A DNA stretch of 33,610 nucleotides from Rickettsiales bacterium. Lineage in GTDB: Bacteria > Pseudomonadota > Alphaproteobacteria > Rickettsiales > UBA1997. The stretch lies in assembly GCA_947442475.1 (NCBI GenBank), contig CANEVP010000017.1:1-33610 (forward strand). The letters run 5' to 3'. The notes below the pieces were generated by a model. The model did no database searches. It saw only the letters and a list, made by a program, of their open reading frames with translations, and was not told where the DNA came from. The stretch's first letter is position 1; the number at the start of each line of letters is the position of its first letter. Of the stretch, positions 1-9,099 are shown piece by piece. The translations under genes and the position numbers were made by a program.

Positions 1-54
1 AACCACAAAAGTAACAAGGTTGGCTAAAATATTGGCTGATTTTGCGAGAAAATT

Positions 55-789
55 ATGGTAAAAACTGAGGGAATTTTTTTGGATTTGGAAAATCTAAAAA
101 TTCTCAGTTGCGTGGTGAGGAATTTGTGGGTTGTTCAGAGGTTCCTTAGCGTTGCTTTAACTGAAGCCATACAATCTAGAGCTGGGACAGAATCTAATCA
201 GCTTGCTCGAGTTCAAAGTGCTTTTGATTTGGGAGCTAAGATATATAATAATGCCGACTATGGTGATGATCACACTTCACTAGGCACAGCATTAAAATCC
301 AATGCGCCGATTAGTGTTATCGCACTACTTTTAGAAAAAGGAGCTCTAATAAGAAATCCGGATTCTTGTAATAATCCATTTGGCACTACCATTGGCATGG
401 CAATTGATGCCAAAAACTCAACTAAAACCATTGAATTTCTTCTAAAAAGAGGAGCTGAAATATTAAACCAACCAGACAACAAATGCGATATTCTAAGCCA
501 AGCAGTTTCAAAGAAACTCCCTCCTGAAACCATTAAACTACTTTTAGATAACGGTGCTGACGCAACAGGACCATTTGCTCTGAGACAAGCATTTGGCAAT
601 AAAAATTTAGGCATAACAGATGAAGTAACCTCAAATCAGATAATAGACTTGTTGTTACATCGTTGTGAATCTTCTTTAATTGAAGAAAACCTAAAATTCA
701 TGGTAGAAGATTATCAAAAAGCAACACCAAAAACTTCTGCCTCAGAACCTAAGGTTCCAAATAATTTTACGAAACAATATGAACTTTAG
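55..789 (+). CDS. Ankyrin-repeat protein
   Basis: A 244-residue protein with at least three degenerate ankyrin units. Their second helices read IALLLEKGALI, IEFLLKRGAEIL and IKLLLDNGADATG, roughly 40 residues apart, and a weaker fourth unit is around IIDLLLHR. Ankyrin repeats bind partner proteins, and host-associated alphaproteobacteria often carry many of them, sometimes as secreted effectors. No signal peptide or membrane segment is clear; the first 40 residues are mildly hydrophobic and match nothing I recognise. The start is the first ATG after in-frame stops at 25-27 and 37-39. No Shine-Dalgarno precedes it. The function and partner cannot be told from sequence. Confidence 0.7.
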   Translation: MVKTEGIFLDLENLKILSCVVRNLWVVQRFLSVALTEAIQSRAGTESNQLARVQSAFDLGAKIYNNADYGDDHTSLGTALKSNAPISVIALLLEKGALIRNPDSCNNPFGTTIGMAIDAKNSTKTIEFLLKRGAEILNQPDNKCDILSQAVSKKLPPETIKLLLDNGADATGPFALRQAFGNKNLGITDEVTSNQIIDLLLHRCESSLIEENLKFMVEDYQKATPKTSASEPKVPNNFTKQYEL

Positions 790-810
790 AAAATAAATCT
801 TGAAACCGAA

Positions 811-845
811 TGGCAAAGCTATCTTTGAAAAAGATGGCTTTGCCA
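811..845. terminator. Stem-loop after the ankyrin gene
   Basis: Two 15-base arms (811-825 and 831-845) pair fully in RNA if one G-U pair is allowed, around a 5-base loop TGAAA. The hairpin begins 21 bases after the ankyrin stop codon. Neither side has a run of T, so it is a weak intrinsic terminator at best. It may be a processing or stability element. Confidence 0.4.
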
Positions 846-1012
846 CGATTACTACATTCAACCATCTTTGAAGAATTTTATTCCAAAAAACAAACCCTCT
901 TCATTCACCTGTTGCTTTCAAACTTTCTCAAAATAACTTGCACGCCCATTCATTAGATCACCACTTTGAAACGCTGTAATTCCCCACTCTCTCAACTTTT
1001 AATCAATCAAAT

Positions 1013-2302
1013 ATGGCAAGTAATTTAACTATCATGGGCAACAAGGAAATTCTGTTGGTTGCTGAAAATATCGCGCATGAAAAAGGTATCGCGCTTCATG
1101 AAATCATTGAGGCCATGGAAGAAGGCCTGAAGCTTGCTGCGAAGAAAAAATATGGTAGCCATTTGGATATTGAATGCCGCATCGATAAAAAATCTGGGCA
1201 GATCAAATTGTTCAATAAATTACAAGTTGTTGAAGGCGACACCGAAGATTTTGAAGTGCGCACGCAAATTTCTTTGAAGCACGCAAAACTTGAAGACAAG
1301 AATGCCGAAATCGGCGATTCAGTGGTGCAAGAATTGCCGCCAATTGATTTAAACCGCGTAGTGGCGCAAGTTGCTAGAAATGAGATCATCCGCAAAGTAA
1401 AAGAAGCTGAGAAAAATAAAGAATACAACGAATTCAAAGATCGTTTGGGCGATATCGTCAGCGCTTCGGTGAAAAAAGTTGGTTTGAAAAACATCGTAAT
1501 GGAAGTGGATGGCTTTGAAGCTGTAATTCACGAAAGTGGCTTGATTCCAAGAGAATCTTTTCGCGTTGGTGACCGCATGCGTTGCTACATTGAAGACGTT
1601 CGCAAAGAACCGCACGGCGCGCAAATTTTCTTGTCGCGTACTCACCCACAATTTTTGGTTAAACTTTTCGAACAAGAAGTTCCTGAACTCTACGACGGCA
1701 ATATCGAAGTTAAAGCAGTGGCTCGTGACGCGGGTTCTCGCGCTAAAATCGCGATCTGGTCACGTCGTGACGATATTGATATTATCGGTTCATTCATTGG
1801 TATTCGCGGAAGTCGCGTTCAATCAGTTAGTGCTGAATTGCGCGGTGAAAAAATTGACATTATGAAATGGTCGCCAAATGTTGCTGAACTTGTAATTAGC
1901 GCTTTGACGCCAGCAAAAGTTTCAAAAGTTGTTGTCGATGAAGAAAATGGTTTAATCGAAGTTGTAGTTGCTGAAGACCAGCTAAGCCTTGCAATTGGAC
2001 GTGGCGGACAAAATGTTAAACTCGCTTCAAAAATGGTCGGCTACAAAATCGACATAATGACTGACGAGCAAGAATCAGCTAGAAGAACTACAGAATTCAA
2101 CCAAGCTTCTAAACTATTCGTCGAAACTCTCGACGTTGAAGATATGATCGCTAACCTTCTCGCTTCTGAAGGCTTCTTGAGTGTTGAAGATCTAGCTCAA
2201 GCTGAGATTTCTGAGATCGGATCAATCGAAGGATTTGACGAAGAAATCGCGCAAGAAATTAAGCGTCGTGCTGAAGAATATTTACAAAAAACTGCTTTCT
2301 AA
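1013..2302 (+). CDS. nusA: Transcription termination/antitermination factor NusA
   Basis: NusA binds RNA polymerase and nascent RNA and controls pausing, termination and antitermination. The 429-residue protein has the usual order: an N-terminal polymerase-binding domain (about 1-125, with EAMEEGLKLAAKKKYG), an S1 domain (about 135-200), two KH domains (about 230-345; IGIRGSRVQSV and IGRGGQNVKLASKM) and one C-terminal helix-hairpin-helix region rich in acidic residues. It is shorter than the E. coli protein (495), which has two acidic repeats. A second ATG seven codons in (1034) is an alternative start; neither has a Shine-Dalgarno. The gene precedes infB as in most bacteria, but rimP, normally just upstream, is absent. 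Confidence 0.97.
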   Translation: MASNLTIMGNKEILLVAENIAHEKGIALHEIIEAMEEGLKLAAKKKYGSHLDIECRIDKKSGQIKLFNKLQVVEGDTEDFEVRTQISLKHAKLEDKNAEIGDSVVQELPPIDLNRVVAQVARNEIIRKVKEAEKNKEYNEFKDRLGDIVSASVKKVGLKNIVMEVDGFEAVIHESGLIPRESFRVGDRMRCYIEDVRKEPHGAQIFLSRTHPQFLVKLFEQEVPELYDGNIEVKAVARDAGSRAKIAIWSRRDDIDIIGSFIGIRGSRVQSVSAELRGEKIDIMKWSPNVAELVISALTPAKVSKVVVDEENGLIEVVVAEDQLSLAIGRGGQNVKLASKMVGYKIDIMTDEQESARRTTEFNQASKLFVETLDVEDMIANLLASEGFLSVEDLAQAEISEIGSIEGFDEEIAQEIKRRAEEYLQKTAF

Positions 2303-2305
2303 AAT

Positions 2306-2332
2306 AGTTCGCGACTAGTTCGCGAACTTTTT
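2306..2332 (+). terminator. Terminator-like hairpin between nusA and infB
   Basis: A perfect 9-bp stem, AGTTCGCGA (2306-2314) with TCGCGAACT (2320-2328), closes a 5-base loop and runs into TTTTT (2328-2332). It starts 4 bases after the nusA stop and lies 44 bases before infB. This is the form of an intrinsic terminator or attenuator, and would reduce infB transcription relative to nusA unless it is read through. Confidence 0.65.
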
Positions 2333-2375
2333 AAGCCACCAAAAATTCGACCCCTAATTCTTACCTCTTATTGCA

Positions 2376-4940
2376 ATGACCGAACAAGATAATAAAGGCG
2401 CTACTCGCTTAAAACTGACATTAAAGCTGCCAACGGCAAACGCTGCAGGCGTTGCGCCAAAAGCTGCTGAAAACAAAAAGGTTAGCAGCTCTTCAGTGCA
2501 AGTGACAATCAAAGGTCGCAAAAAAGAGGCGCGTCCTGAAGAGACAAGATCAACTAATTTGAGTAACAGCGAATTTGCCGCCAGAATCAAAGCAGTTTCG
2601 GAATCGCACAGCGTTAATGAAGAAATTAAAACCCACGAAATTCTCAGCAAACTGGCCAAAGAAAATCGCAAAATCGCTGAGAAAAAATTAGAAGCAAAAT
2701 TAGAAGAAAAAGAAGTGGTGGAAGTTGTAGTTGAAGCTGCTCCAGTGGTGGTTGAAGAGGTAGTTGAAGAAAAACCAACCAATCTAGTTAAAAAACCTGA
2801 TCCAAATTATAATTCAGATAATTTCGACGTTAGAAATAAAATCAGACAAAGTATCGCAGTTACCAATCGCGAAAAAGAAGAGCGCGAGAAACTTGTTGAG
2901 CAAAGAAAAAAAGCAGAACTAGAGCGTCTTGAAAAAGAAAGAATCGAAAAAGAAAAAAGAGCGCCAAAAAAACCAGTTACCATCTTTGCTAAAGCGCCAG
3001 TAAAGACTTTTGAAGAAGATCTAAAAAAAGGTAAACCATCTTTCAAAGAGAGCCGTGGCAACACCAATTCTAGAAGAATGACCTACATCATCGATGGCAA
3101 TTCAGATGATTCAGATGGCGGCCGCAGAAGAAAAAAAGGCAAATTCAAGCAGCAACAAGACGATCAAAAAGAATATAAAAAAATCTCACGCGAAGTTGAT
3201 TTGCCTGAGCTTATCACGGTTTCAGAACTGGCTGATCGTATGTCAGAAAAAACTGGTGACGTGGTGAAAAAACTTTTCACCATGGGCGTTGTTGTAACCG
3301 GCAATCAAGCAATTGACGCCGATACTGCAGAAATCATCATCGGTGAATTTGGTCACACTACCAAACGTGTTTCTCACTCTGACGTGGAAAATGTTTTGGA
3401 TCATGTTGATGACAGCAATGCTGAAAAATTACATCGCGCACCAATCGTAACTATCATGGGTCACGTTGATCATGGCAAAACTTCATTGCTTGATGCCTTG
3501 CGTGAAACTGACGTGGTTAAGGGTGAGCATGGTGGCATTACGCAACATATCGGCGCTTCACGCATTCAAACTAAAGAAGGCAAATTCATTACCTTTCTCG
3601 ATACTCCGGGCCATGAAGCATTTTCTGAAATGCGCTCCAGGGGTGCGAATGTTACCGACATCGTGGTGCTTGTTGTAGCGGCTGATGACGGCGTTAAAGA
3701 GCAAACCATTGAGGCAATTAGCCACGCGAAAGCGGCGAAAGTTCCAATCATTGTTGCGGTGAATAAAATCGACAAACCGGGTGGCGATCCAACTCGTGTT
3801 AAAAACGAACTTCTCGCCCACGGCATCGTGTCGGAAGATTTGGGTGGTGACGTAATGTTTGTTAATGTTTCAGCAAAAAATAAACTAAATCTCGACAAGC
3901 TTGAAGAAGCAATTTTGCTCCAAGCCGAAGTTCTAGATTTGGAAAGTGTTTATGAAGGTAAAGCAAGTGGTGTGGTTCTTGAGTCAAGAATCGATCCAGG
4001 TAAAGGTGTAGTTGCAACTCTTCTCGTGCAAAGAGGCACTTTGAACACTTCTGACCTAATTGTTGTGGGAACCGCTTTTGGTAAAGTTAGAAGAATGTCG
4101 GATGACTCTGGAAAAATTGTTAAAGCAGCAACTCCTTCAGTTCCGGTTGAAATTTTGGGTCTAGATAACGCCCCAAATGCTGGTGATAAATTCATGGAAG
4201 TTGATGAAGAAAGACAAGCTCGTGAAATTATTTCTTACCGTTTACGCAAAGAAAAAGAAGAAAAAGCTCTAAGAAATTCTGTGAAATCAATGAGCGATAT
4301 TTTCAAACAGTCGGGCACCGACAAAATGAAATATCTCAACATCATTATTAAAGCCGACGTGCATGGCTCAGCTGAAGCAATCAATGGCAGCGTTGCTAAA
4401 CTAAATAATGAAGAAGTTGGCGTTAAAGTGGTTCACATGGCAACTGGCGGCATTTCTGAAAGCGACATTAATTTGGCCGCAGCTTCTGACGCGATCATCA
4501 TTGGTTTTAATGTGCGCGCTAACGCATCTGCTAAAGAAATGGCGCGTCTAAAAAATGTCGATATTCGCTACTATTCAATCATCTACAATTTGACTGACGA
4601 TTTGAAGCTATTGCTTTCTGGCATGATGAATCCGGTGCAAAGAGAAGATTATTTGGGCCAAGCCGAAATCAGACAAATTTTCAAAGTTTCTGGCTCTGGA
4701 AAAATCGCCGGAACTTACGTTACTGACGGCCTTATCAAAAGAAGCGCTCGCGTTAGATTGCTTCGCGACAATGTAGTAATTCACGACGGCATTCTCAAAA
4801 CCCTCAAACGCTTCAAAGACGATGTCAAAGAAGTTAAAAGTGGCTTTGAATGTGGTGTTGCTTTCGAGAATTACGAAGACATTAAAGAAAAAGATACGCT
4901 CGAATGTTACGAACTTTCTGAACAAAAAAGATCATTCTAA
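2376..4940 (+). CDS. infB: Translation initiation factor IF-2
   Basis: IF-2 is the GTPase that brings initiator fMet-tRNA to the 30S subunit and promotes 50S joining. The 854 residues comprise a charged, low-complexity N-terminal region rich in Lys, Glu and Val (about 1-270), an IF2N-type domain (about 280-330, [13 protein letters not shown]), the G domain with P-loop GHVDHGKT (362-369), DTPGHE and NKID motifs, then domain II, domain III and the C-terminal tRNA-binding domain. The length is normal for an alphaproteobacterial IF-2. The assigned ATG has no Shine-Dalgarno. It follows nusA by 73 bases; ylxR, often between them, is missing, and rbfA/truB do not follow. Confidence 0.98.
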   Translation: MTEQDNKGATRLKLTLKLPTANAAGVAPKAAENKKVSSSSVQVTIKGRKKEARPEETRSTNLSNSEFAARIKAVSESHSVNEEIKTHEILSKLAKENRKIAEKKLEAKLEEKEVVEVVVEAAPVVVEEVVEEKPTNLVKKPDPNYNSDNFDVRNKIRQSIAVTNREKEEREKLVEQRKKAELERLEKERIEKEKRAPKKPVTIFAKAPVKTFEEDLKKGKPSFKESRGNTNSRRMTYIIDGNSDDSDGGRRRKKGKFKQQQDDQKEYKKISREVDLPELITVSELADRMSEKTGDVVKKLFTMGVVVTGNQAIDADTAEIIIGEFGHTTKRVSHSDVENVLDHVDDSNAEKLHRAPIVTIMGHVDHGKTSLLDALRETDVVKGEHGGITQHIGASRIQTKEGKFITFLDTPGHEAFSEMRSRGANVTDIVVLVVAADDGVKEQTIEAISHAKAAKVPIIVAVNKIDKPGGDPTRVKNELLAHGIVSEDLGGDVMFVNVSAKNKLNLDKLEEAILLQAEVLDLESVYEGKASGVVLESRIDPGKGVVATLLVQRGTLNTSDLIVVGTAFGKVRRMSDDSGKIVKAATPSVPVEILGLDNAPNAGDKFMEVDEERQAREIISYRLRKEKEEKALRNSVKSMSDIFKQSGTDKMKYLNIIIKADVHGSAEAINGSVAKLNNEEVGVKVVHMATGGISESDINLAAASDAIIIGFNVRANASAKEMARLKNVDIRYYSIIYNLTDDLKLLLSGMMNPVQREDYLGQAEIRQIFKVSGSGKIAGTYVTDGLIKRSARVRLLRDNVVIHDGILKTLKRFKDDVKEVKSGFECGVAFENYEDIKEKDTLECYELSEQKRSF

Positions 4941-4942
4941 TT

Positions 4943-5470
4943 ATGAAAAAATACTCACTGCCTTCTCGCATCGTTCACTGGCTAATGGCGGTGGTTATTT
5001 TATTTATTCTGGGTCTTGGTATTTACATGACTGAGTTTTTACCAAAAGACGCACCGAATCATTTAGAAATTTATTCTCTGCATAAATCTTTGGGCACCAT
5101 TGCCTTGATTTTGGTTTTTATCAGAATCCTCAATCGCTTCATCAACAAAGCGCCAGCGCTTCCCGAAACTATCAAAAAATCTGAACAAATTCTCTCGCAT
5201 CTAGGTCATTTTGGTCTTTATGTTTTGATGCTTTGCGTACCGCTTTCGGGCTATTTAATGTCGAATTCTTTTGGCTTTCCGGTGCATTTATTTTCTCTAG
5301 AATTGCCAATGTTACTTGAGAGAAATTTCGAATTAGGAAAAATTTTCGCTGAAGCTCATGAACTTTGCGCCTATGCTTTGCTTGGGCTTGTTGCAGTTCA
5401 CATCTTGGCTGTAATCAAACATCGTTTTTTTGACAAACCAGAAAATGATGTTTTGAAACGGATGCTTTAA
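4943..5470 (+). CDS. Cytochrome b561 family membrane protein
   Basis: A 175-residue integral membrane protein with four hydrophobic segments, of the bacterial cytochrome b561 (CybB) type. These proteins carry two b hemes and move electrons between quinol and other redox partners in the inner membrane. Candidate heme-ligand histidines are His12 (RIVHWL), His47 (LHKSLG), His139 (EAHEL) and His153 (AVHILAVIKH), the usual placement in the first, second and last helices. The ATG follows the infB stop by two bases, so it is probably translated from the same message. The physiological partner is not evident from its neighbours. Confidence 0.9.
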   Translation: MKKYSLPSRIVHWLMAVVILFILGLGIYMTEFLPKDAPNHLEIYSLHKSLGTIALILVFIRILNRFINKAPALPETIKKSEQILSHLGHFGLYVLMLCVPLSGYLMSNSFGFPVHLFSLELPMLLERNFELGKIFAEAHELCAYALLGLVAVHILAVIKHRFFDKPENDVLKRML

Positions 5471-5492
5471 AGTTTTTCTCTCACTAATTCAT

Positions 5493-5562
5493 TGTCATGC
5501 TGAGCTTGTCGAAGCATGATTCTAGCCTCCCCGAATCATGCTTCGACAAGCTCAGCATGACA
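5493..5562. repeat. Palindromic repeat element, intergenic copy
   Basis: Two perfectly complementary 30-base arms (5493-5522 and 5533-5562) are separated by the 10-base spacer TAGCCTCCCC. The arm contains ATGCTGAGCTTGTCGAAGC. Almost the same arm recurs inside two genes, at 29147-29176 and 30635-30717, so this is a dispersed element and not only a local hairpin. It fills the gap between the cytochrome b561 gene and hisF, and as RNA could also act as a terminator. Confidence 0.9.
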
Positions 5563-5584
5563 TCGAAAATAATCATCCAAACCA

Positions 5585-6343
5585 ATGCTAAAATCCCGCA
5601 TCATTCCTTGCCTTGACGTTAAAAAAGGTCGCGTGGTTAAAGGTATAAATTTTGAAAATCTCATCGATGCTGGTGACCCCGTAGCTCAAGCAAAATTCTA
5701 TTACGAACAAGGTGCGGATGAACTCTGCTTTCTTGATATTGCAGCCTCTGAAGAAAATCGCGGCGTTATTTTGGATGTCGTAAAAAAAGTTGCTGAGGTC
5801 TGTTTCATCCCTTTCACCGTTGGTGGCGGCATTAAAGAAATTCAGGATTTTTCTAACTTACTCAAATGCGGCGCTGATAAAGTTTCGGTAAATAGTGCCG
5901 CGATTAAAAACCCCAATTTAATTTCAGAAGCCTCAAATAAATTCGGCGCGCAATGCGTGGTTGTAGCAATTGATGCTAAGAAAAACTCAAGTGGTAATTA
6001 CGAAATTTTCACCCACGGCGGCAAAGCTCCAACCGGCATTGACGCCATTGAATGGGCCAAAAAATCTGAAGCTTTGGGCGCTGGAGAATTGCTGGTGACT
6101 TCAATGGATAGAGACGGCACTAAGTCAGGATACGATTTGGAACTGCTGCAAAAAATCGCTTCCCAAGTTACAATTCCGGTGATTGCGTCGGGTGGTGTGG
6201 GAAATTTAGAACATTTGCGCGACGGCATCAAAGCTGGTGCCTCAGCGGTTTTGGCAGCTTCAATTTTTCACTTTAAAGAATATTCGATCAAGCAAGCGAA
6301 GGATTTTTTAAATCAAAACGGAGTTGCCGTAAGAATAATTTAA
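5585..6343 (+). CDS. hisF: Imidazole glycerol phosphate synthase subunit HisF
   Basis: HisF is the cyclase subunit that, with ammonia from HisH, converts PRFAR to imidazole glycerol phosphate and AICAR in histidine synthesis. The 252-residue length is typical. The (beta/alpha)8-barrel landmarks are visible: [15 protein letters not shown] with catalytic Asp11, the phosphate-binding loop [16 protein letters not shown] with the second catalytic Asp, and the C-terminal [14 protein letters not shown]. No hisH, hisA or hisI is adjacent; the gene stands alone behind the palindromic repeat, so the rest of the pathway must be elsewhere or lost. No Shine-Dalgarno precedes the ATG. A broken secreted-protein gene follows 8 bases later. 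Confidence 0.97.
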   Translation: MLKSRIIPCLDVKKGRVVKGINFENLIDAGDPVAQAKFYYEQGADELCFLDIAASEENRGVILDVVKKVAEVCFIPFTVGGGIKEIQDFSNLLKCGADKVSVNSAAIKNPNLISEASNKFGAQCVVVAIDAKKNSSGNYEIFTHGGKAPTGIDAIEWAKKSEALGAGELLVTSMDRDGTKSGYDLELLQKIASQVTIPVIASGGVGNLEHLRDGIKAGASAVLAASIFHFKEYSIKQAKDFLNQNGVAVRII

Positions 6344-6351
6344 GGAGTGCC

Positions 6352-7140
6352 ATGTTTCTGAAATTCAGTCTAATTTTTATTACCGCACTGACAATTTTTG
6401 CCGCCGAATCGCGTAGCTCGGACGCAGAAGATCTGTAAATAAAATCTCGCAATGAATTTATAAAAAAATATTCGCGCAAAGATGTTGATGCCAGCGCCGA
6501 AAAAGAAGAAAACGATGCTTTGACGCGGTTAGAAAAACTTTTAGCCTAGGCGATTGGTCCGATAAAATTTTCTAGTGAGTTTGGAGAAATTAATTTAGCT
6601 CTCTCGCCTTACGATGATGGCACTAACCTTTACGGCAATGTTGATGGGTTAAATTTTATCTCAGATAAAAAAATCTTCTTCGTCACCACTAAAACAATTC
6701 TCACCGACTATCTATCCAATCATAAAGAGCTGCCGAAAGATTTTGAAAATCTGTTCAAATCCGATAAATTCTATTCGCAAATTTTCAATAATGACGCTGC
6801 TTTTAGCGGATATTTAGAACTACCGATTAAAAGCACTGATCTCAAAATTTCTCGCGCCTTTCTAGTGCTAAATGCTCAAGATATCGGCGCCTTTCCACCA
6901 AATAGTTTGATCGTCATTACAACCCGCGCCGATAAAATTTTTGCCGCTAAAATTGACCTAGATCCCGAGAGCGAAAATCTAGCCATGCAAATTGATGCCT
7001 GCGAAAAAGCTTGGGCGGAAAATAAAAGCGATGAGGTGAATTTTAAGGCTTATAAAAGTTGCTTCGCTGCCAAAGCCGAAAATGAGAAGTTCTTTTTAGA
7101 GTTGATCTCGCAAGCCCAGAAGATTGTTGACCACTTCTAA
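6352..7140 (+). pseudogene. Secreted protein gene with two in-frame nonsense codons
   Basis: A reading frame of 262 codons starts at ATG 6352, behind a good Shine-Dalgarno (AAGGAG) and 8 bases after hisF. It opens with a signal peptide (FLKFSLIFITALTIFAAES) and runs to TAA 7138-7140. It is interrupted only by TAA at 6436-6438 and TAG at 6547-6549; no shift of frame is needed. The rest looks like real protein (for example LNFISDKKIFFVTTKTIL and AFPPNSLIVITTRADKIF). I do not recognise the family. The last 91 codons could be started by GTG 6865, but that would lack any export signal. It is most likely a recently inactivated periplasmic protein. It overlaps the convergent XRE gene by 4 bases. Confidence 0.75.
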
Positions 7141-7565
7141 GAATAAGCGTGCTTAATCTTCTTTTCCTTGGCCCTAGCAATTGATGTGGCAAGTGCTACG
7201 AGGTGTTTTTTTGATTGGGGATCTTCGATGCGGTTAAAAGCACGAACTAGTGGTAGCAGCTCTTTATTGAAGGAGGTCAGATTTTTTTCTTGTTTCTTGC
7301 TTGGCTTAAAATCGTAATTGTAATAGCTGCGGTCGGCTTTGAGGCCTTCGAAGAAAGCGTCCATCGGTCTTTCAAGAATTTGTGAAAATTCAAAAAGACG
7401 ACTGGCGCAGATTCTATTTTTAGCTTTTTCGTATTTTTGAATTTGTTGAAAGGTTACTCCCACAAGCTCTCCCAGCTTCTCTTGGCTTAAGCCTGAAACT
7501 AAACGAAGCTCACGAAGCTTGGATGCGATGTGAATATCAACGGGTGTGATTTTGTCTAATAACAT
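7137..7565 (-). CDS. XRE-family helix-turn-helix regulator
   Basis: A 142-residue protein with an N-terminal Cro/C1-type DNA-binding domain (about 12-68): LRELRLVSGLSQEKLGELVG, then VTFQQIQKYEKAKNRI as recognition helix. The C-terminal half is basic and predicted helical, with no recognised ligand domain. The start lies 29 bases inside the end of lnt, so the two are probably translationally coupled. An lnt-then-HTH order, usually followed by metK, is common in alphaproteobacteria; here metK is absent and a pseudogene faces it, with stop codons overlapping by 4 bases. Target genes are unknown. Confidence 0.9.
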   Translation of the reverse strand: MLLDKITPVDIHIASKLRELRLVSGLSQEKLGELVGVTFQQIQKYEKAKNRICASRLFEFSQILERPMDAFFEGLKADRSYYNYDFKPSKKQEKNLTSFNKELLPLVRAFNRIEDPQSKKHLVALATSIARAKEKKIKHAYS

Positions 7566-9099
7566 GGGAGCTCTTGGTTAAAAGGATTAGGAATAACAAT
7601 GTTGCTACAGTAAGTAGCAGCAAGGGTCCATACCTATATTTCCCATACATTGTTGGATCAAGATTCTCGATTAAATTTACATCAACTATCCCAGATTGAT
7701 TCAAATTGATTTTATCTATCACTCGACCAAACGGATCGATAAATGCCGTGATGCCAGTATTAGCAACTCGCGCCATCGAAATTCCATATTCAATTGAGCG
7801 CATTTTGCTCATGTCAAAATGTTGATAAGGGCCAGAGCTATTGCCGAACCACGCATCATTGGTAAGGTTAACCAATAAGTCAGGACGAGAATTTTTATTT
7901 ACCACCTCATCAGAAAAAATTACTTCGTAACAAACTAGCGGACTAAATGAAAAGCCTTGTCCCGCAATTGTTTGAGGCCCTTCACCTTCACTAAAACCCA
8001 TGGCGCCTTCAGTGATTTTTTCAATGAAAGGTAAATATTTTTGCAAAGGTATATACTCTCCAAACGGCACCAAATGGTGCTTGTCGTAGGCATTGAGCAC
8101 GCCATTTTGATTTAAGGTAAATACACTATTCCAGGCGTTTGAAACCCAGGTTTTGCTTTTGTCGCCATAGCCCAGACGCAGTGCGCCCGTAATTAAAACG
8201 CCATTTGGCGGAGTTGCTTCGCGCAGCTTGGTCAACAATTCAGAGCCTTCTTCAATTGCGTAAGGCACGGCAGTTTCTGACCAAATCACTGCCGAAATAT
8301 CTTTGAGACTTTTTGAATTTGTCAGCTCGATATGTTTTAAAAGATTTTGATATTTTTCTTCACCGTTCCATTTCATCTCTTGCTTAATATTAGCCTGAAC
8401 CAGACGCAGCTTGACTTTATTGTCGCTTTTTAGAGCAAATTCATCAACGCGCAAATAACCAAAAATCGCAATCGTGATTAAAAGTTTGATCAGCAAAAAA
8501 GCTGAGACCTTGTCCCAAAGGGTATTTTTATAGAGAAAGAAAATCGGAAATAGCGAAATTAAAACCGCAAAAAGACTGAGCCCGTAAATACCAAAGATGC
8601 TGGCAGTTTGGGCAAAATGAATGTCGAACATCCAAACGTAACCAAGCAAATTCCACGGAAATCCGGTGAAAAGTTCAGAGCGCAAAATTTCAAACAAGAC
8701 CCAGCACAAAGAAAAAATGGCAATTTTCTGGTAGTTGAAAGTAAGATTAAATTTCTTCAGCAAAAATTTGTAACTAAGAGCAAACAATGCCAAATAAAGC
8801 GCCAGAGCTGATGGAATTAAGGTGAGAGCAAAGGGAATCAGCCAAGCAAAACTCGCCGCATCGACCAAAAGCGAAATTGCGATCCAATAAATTCCGGTCA
8901 AAAAATAACTAAAGCCGAAAGCAAAACCGAGCCAAAAAATCTCTTTTCTTTTTTTGGCTTTTTCGAGCAACACGTAAAAAACCGACAAAGAAATCGGCGC
9001 CGCAATAAAAAAATGCAAAGGCGCAAAAGCCAGACTGCAAAATCCTCCGGCAAGCAAGGCGATTAGAAATTTATTCTGCCAAAATTTATTTTTTTTCAT
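7537..9099 (-). CDS. lnt: Apolipoprotein N-acyltransferase
   Basis: Lnt transfers an acyl chain from phospholipid to the N-terminal cysteine of lipoproteins, the last step of lipoprotein maturation at the outer face of the inner membrane. The 520-residue protein has an N-terminal half of multiple membrane helices and a C-terminal nitrilase-like domain. The catalytic triad is visible: Glu275 (VIWSETAVPY), Lys340 (AYDKHHLVPFGEY) and Cys390 (SPLVCYEVIF). A final hydrophobic helix lies near the C-terminus. The start overlaps the upstream glycosyltransferase-like gene by 14 bases, and its TGA stop lies within the XRE gene, so this is one transcription unit. Its TGA stop also supports the standard code. 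Confidence 0.97.
   Translation of the reverse strand: MKKNKFWQNKFLIALLAGGFCSLAFAPLHFFIAAPISLSVFYVLLEKAKKRKEIFWLGFAFGFSYFLTGIYWIAISLLVDAASFAWLIPFALTLIPSALALYLALFALSYKFLLKKFNLTFNYQKIAIFSLCWVLFEILRSELFTGFPWNLLGYVWMFDIHFAQTASIFGIYGLSLFAVLISLFPIFFLYKNTLWDKVSAFLLIKLLITIAIFGYLRVDEFALKSDNKVKLRLVQANIKQEMKWNGEEKYQNLLKHIELTNSKSLKDISAVIWSETAVPYAIEEGSELLTKLREATPPNGVLITGALRLGYGDKSKTWVSNAWNSVFTLNQNGVLNAYDKHHLVPFGEYIPLQKYLPFIEKITEGAMGFSEGEGPQTIAGQGFSFSPLVCYEVIFSDEVVNKNSRPDLLVNLTNDAWFGNSSGPYQHFDMSKMRSIEYGISMARVANTGITAFIDPFGRVIDKINLNQSGIVDVNLIENLDPTMYGKYRYGPLLLLTVATLLFLILLTKSSHVIRQNHTR

Noticed and set aside
1-54. Bases AGTAACAAGGTT near the left edge, similar to the 3' end of 16S rRNA
   Set aside because: Only a dozen bases match, and neither the rest of the 16S 3' end nor an anti-Shine-Dalgarno sequence follows.
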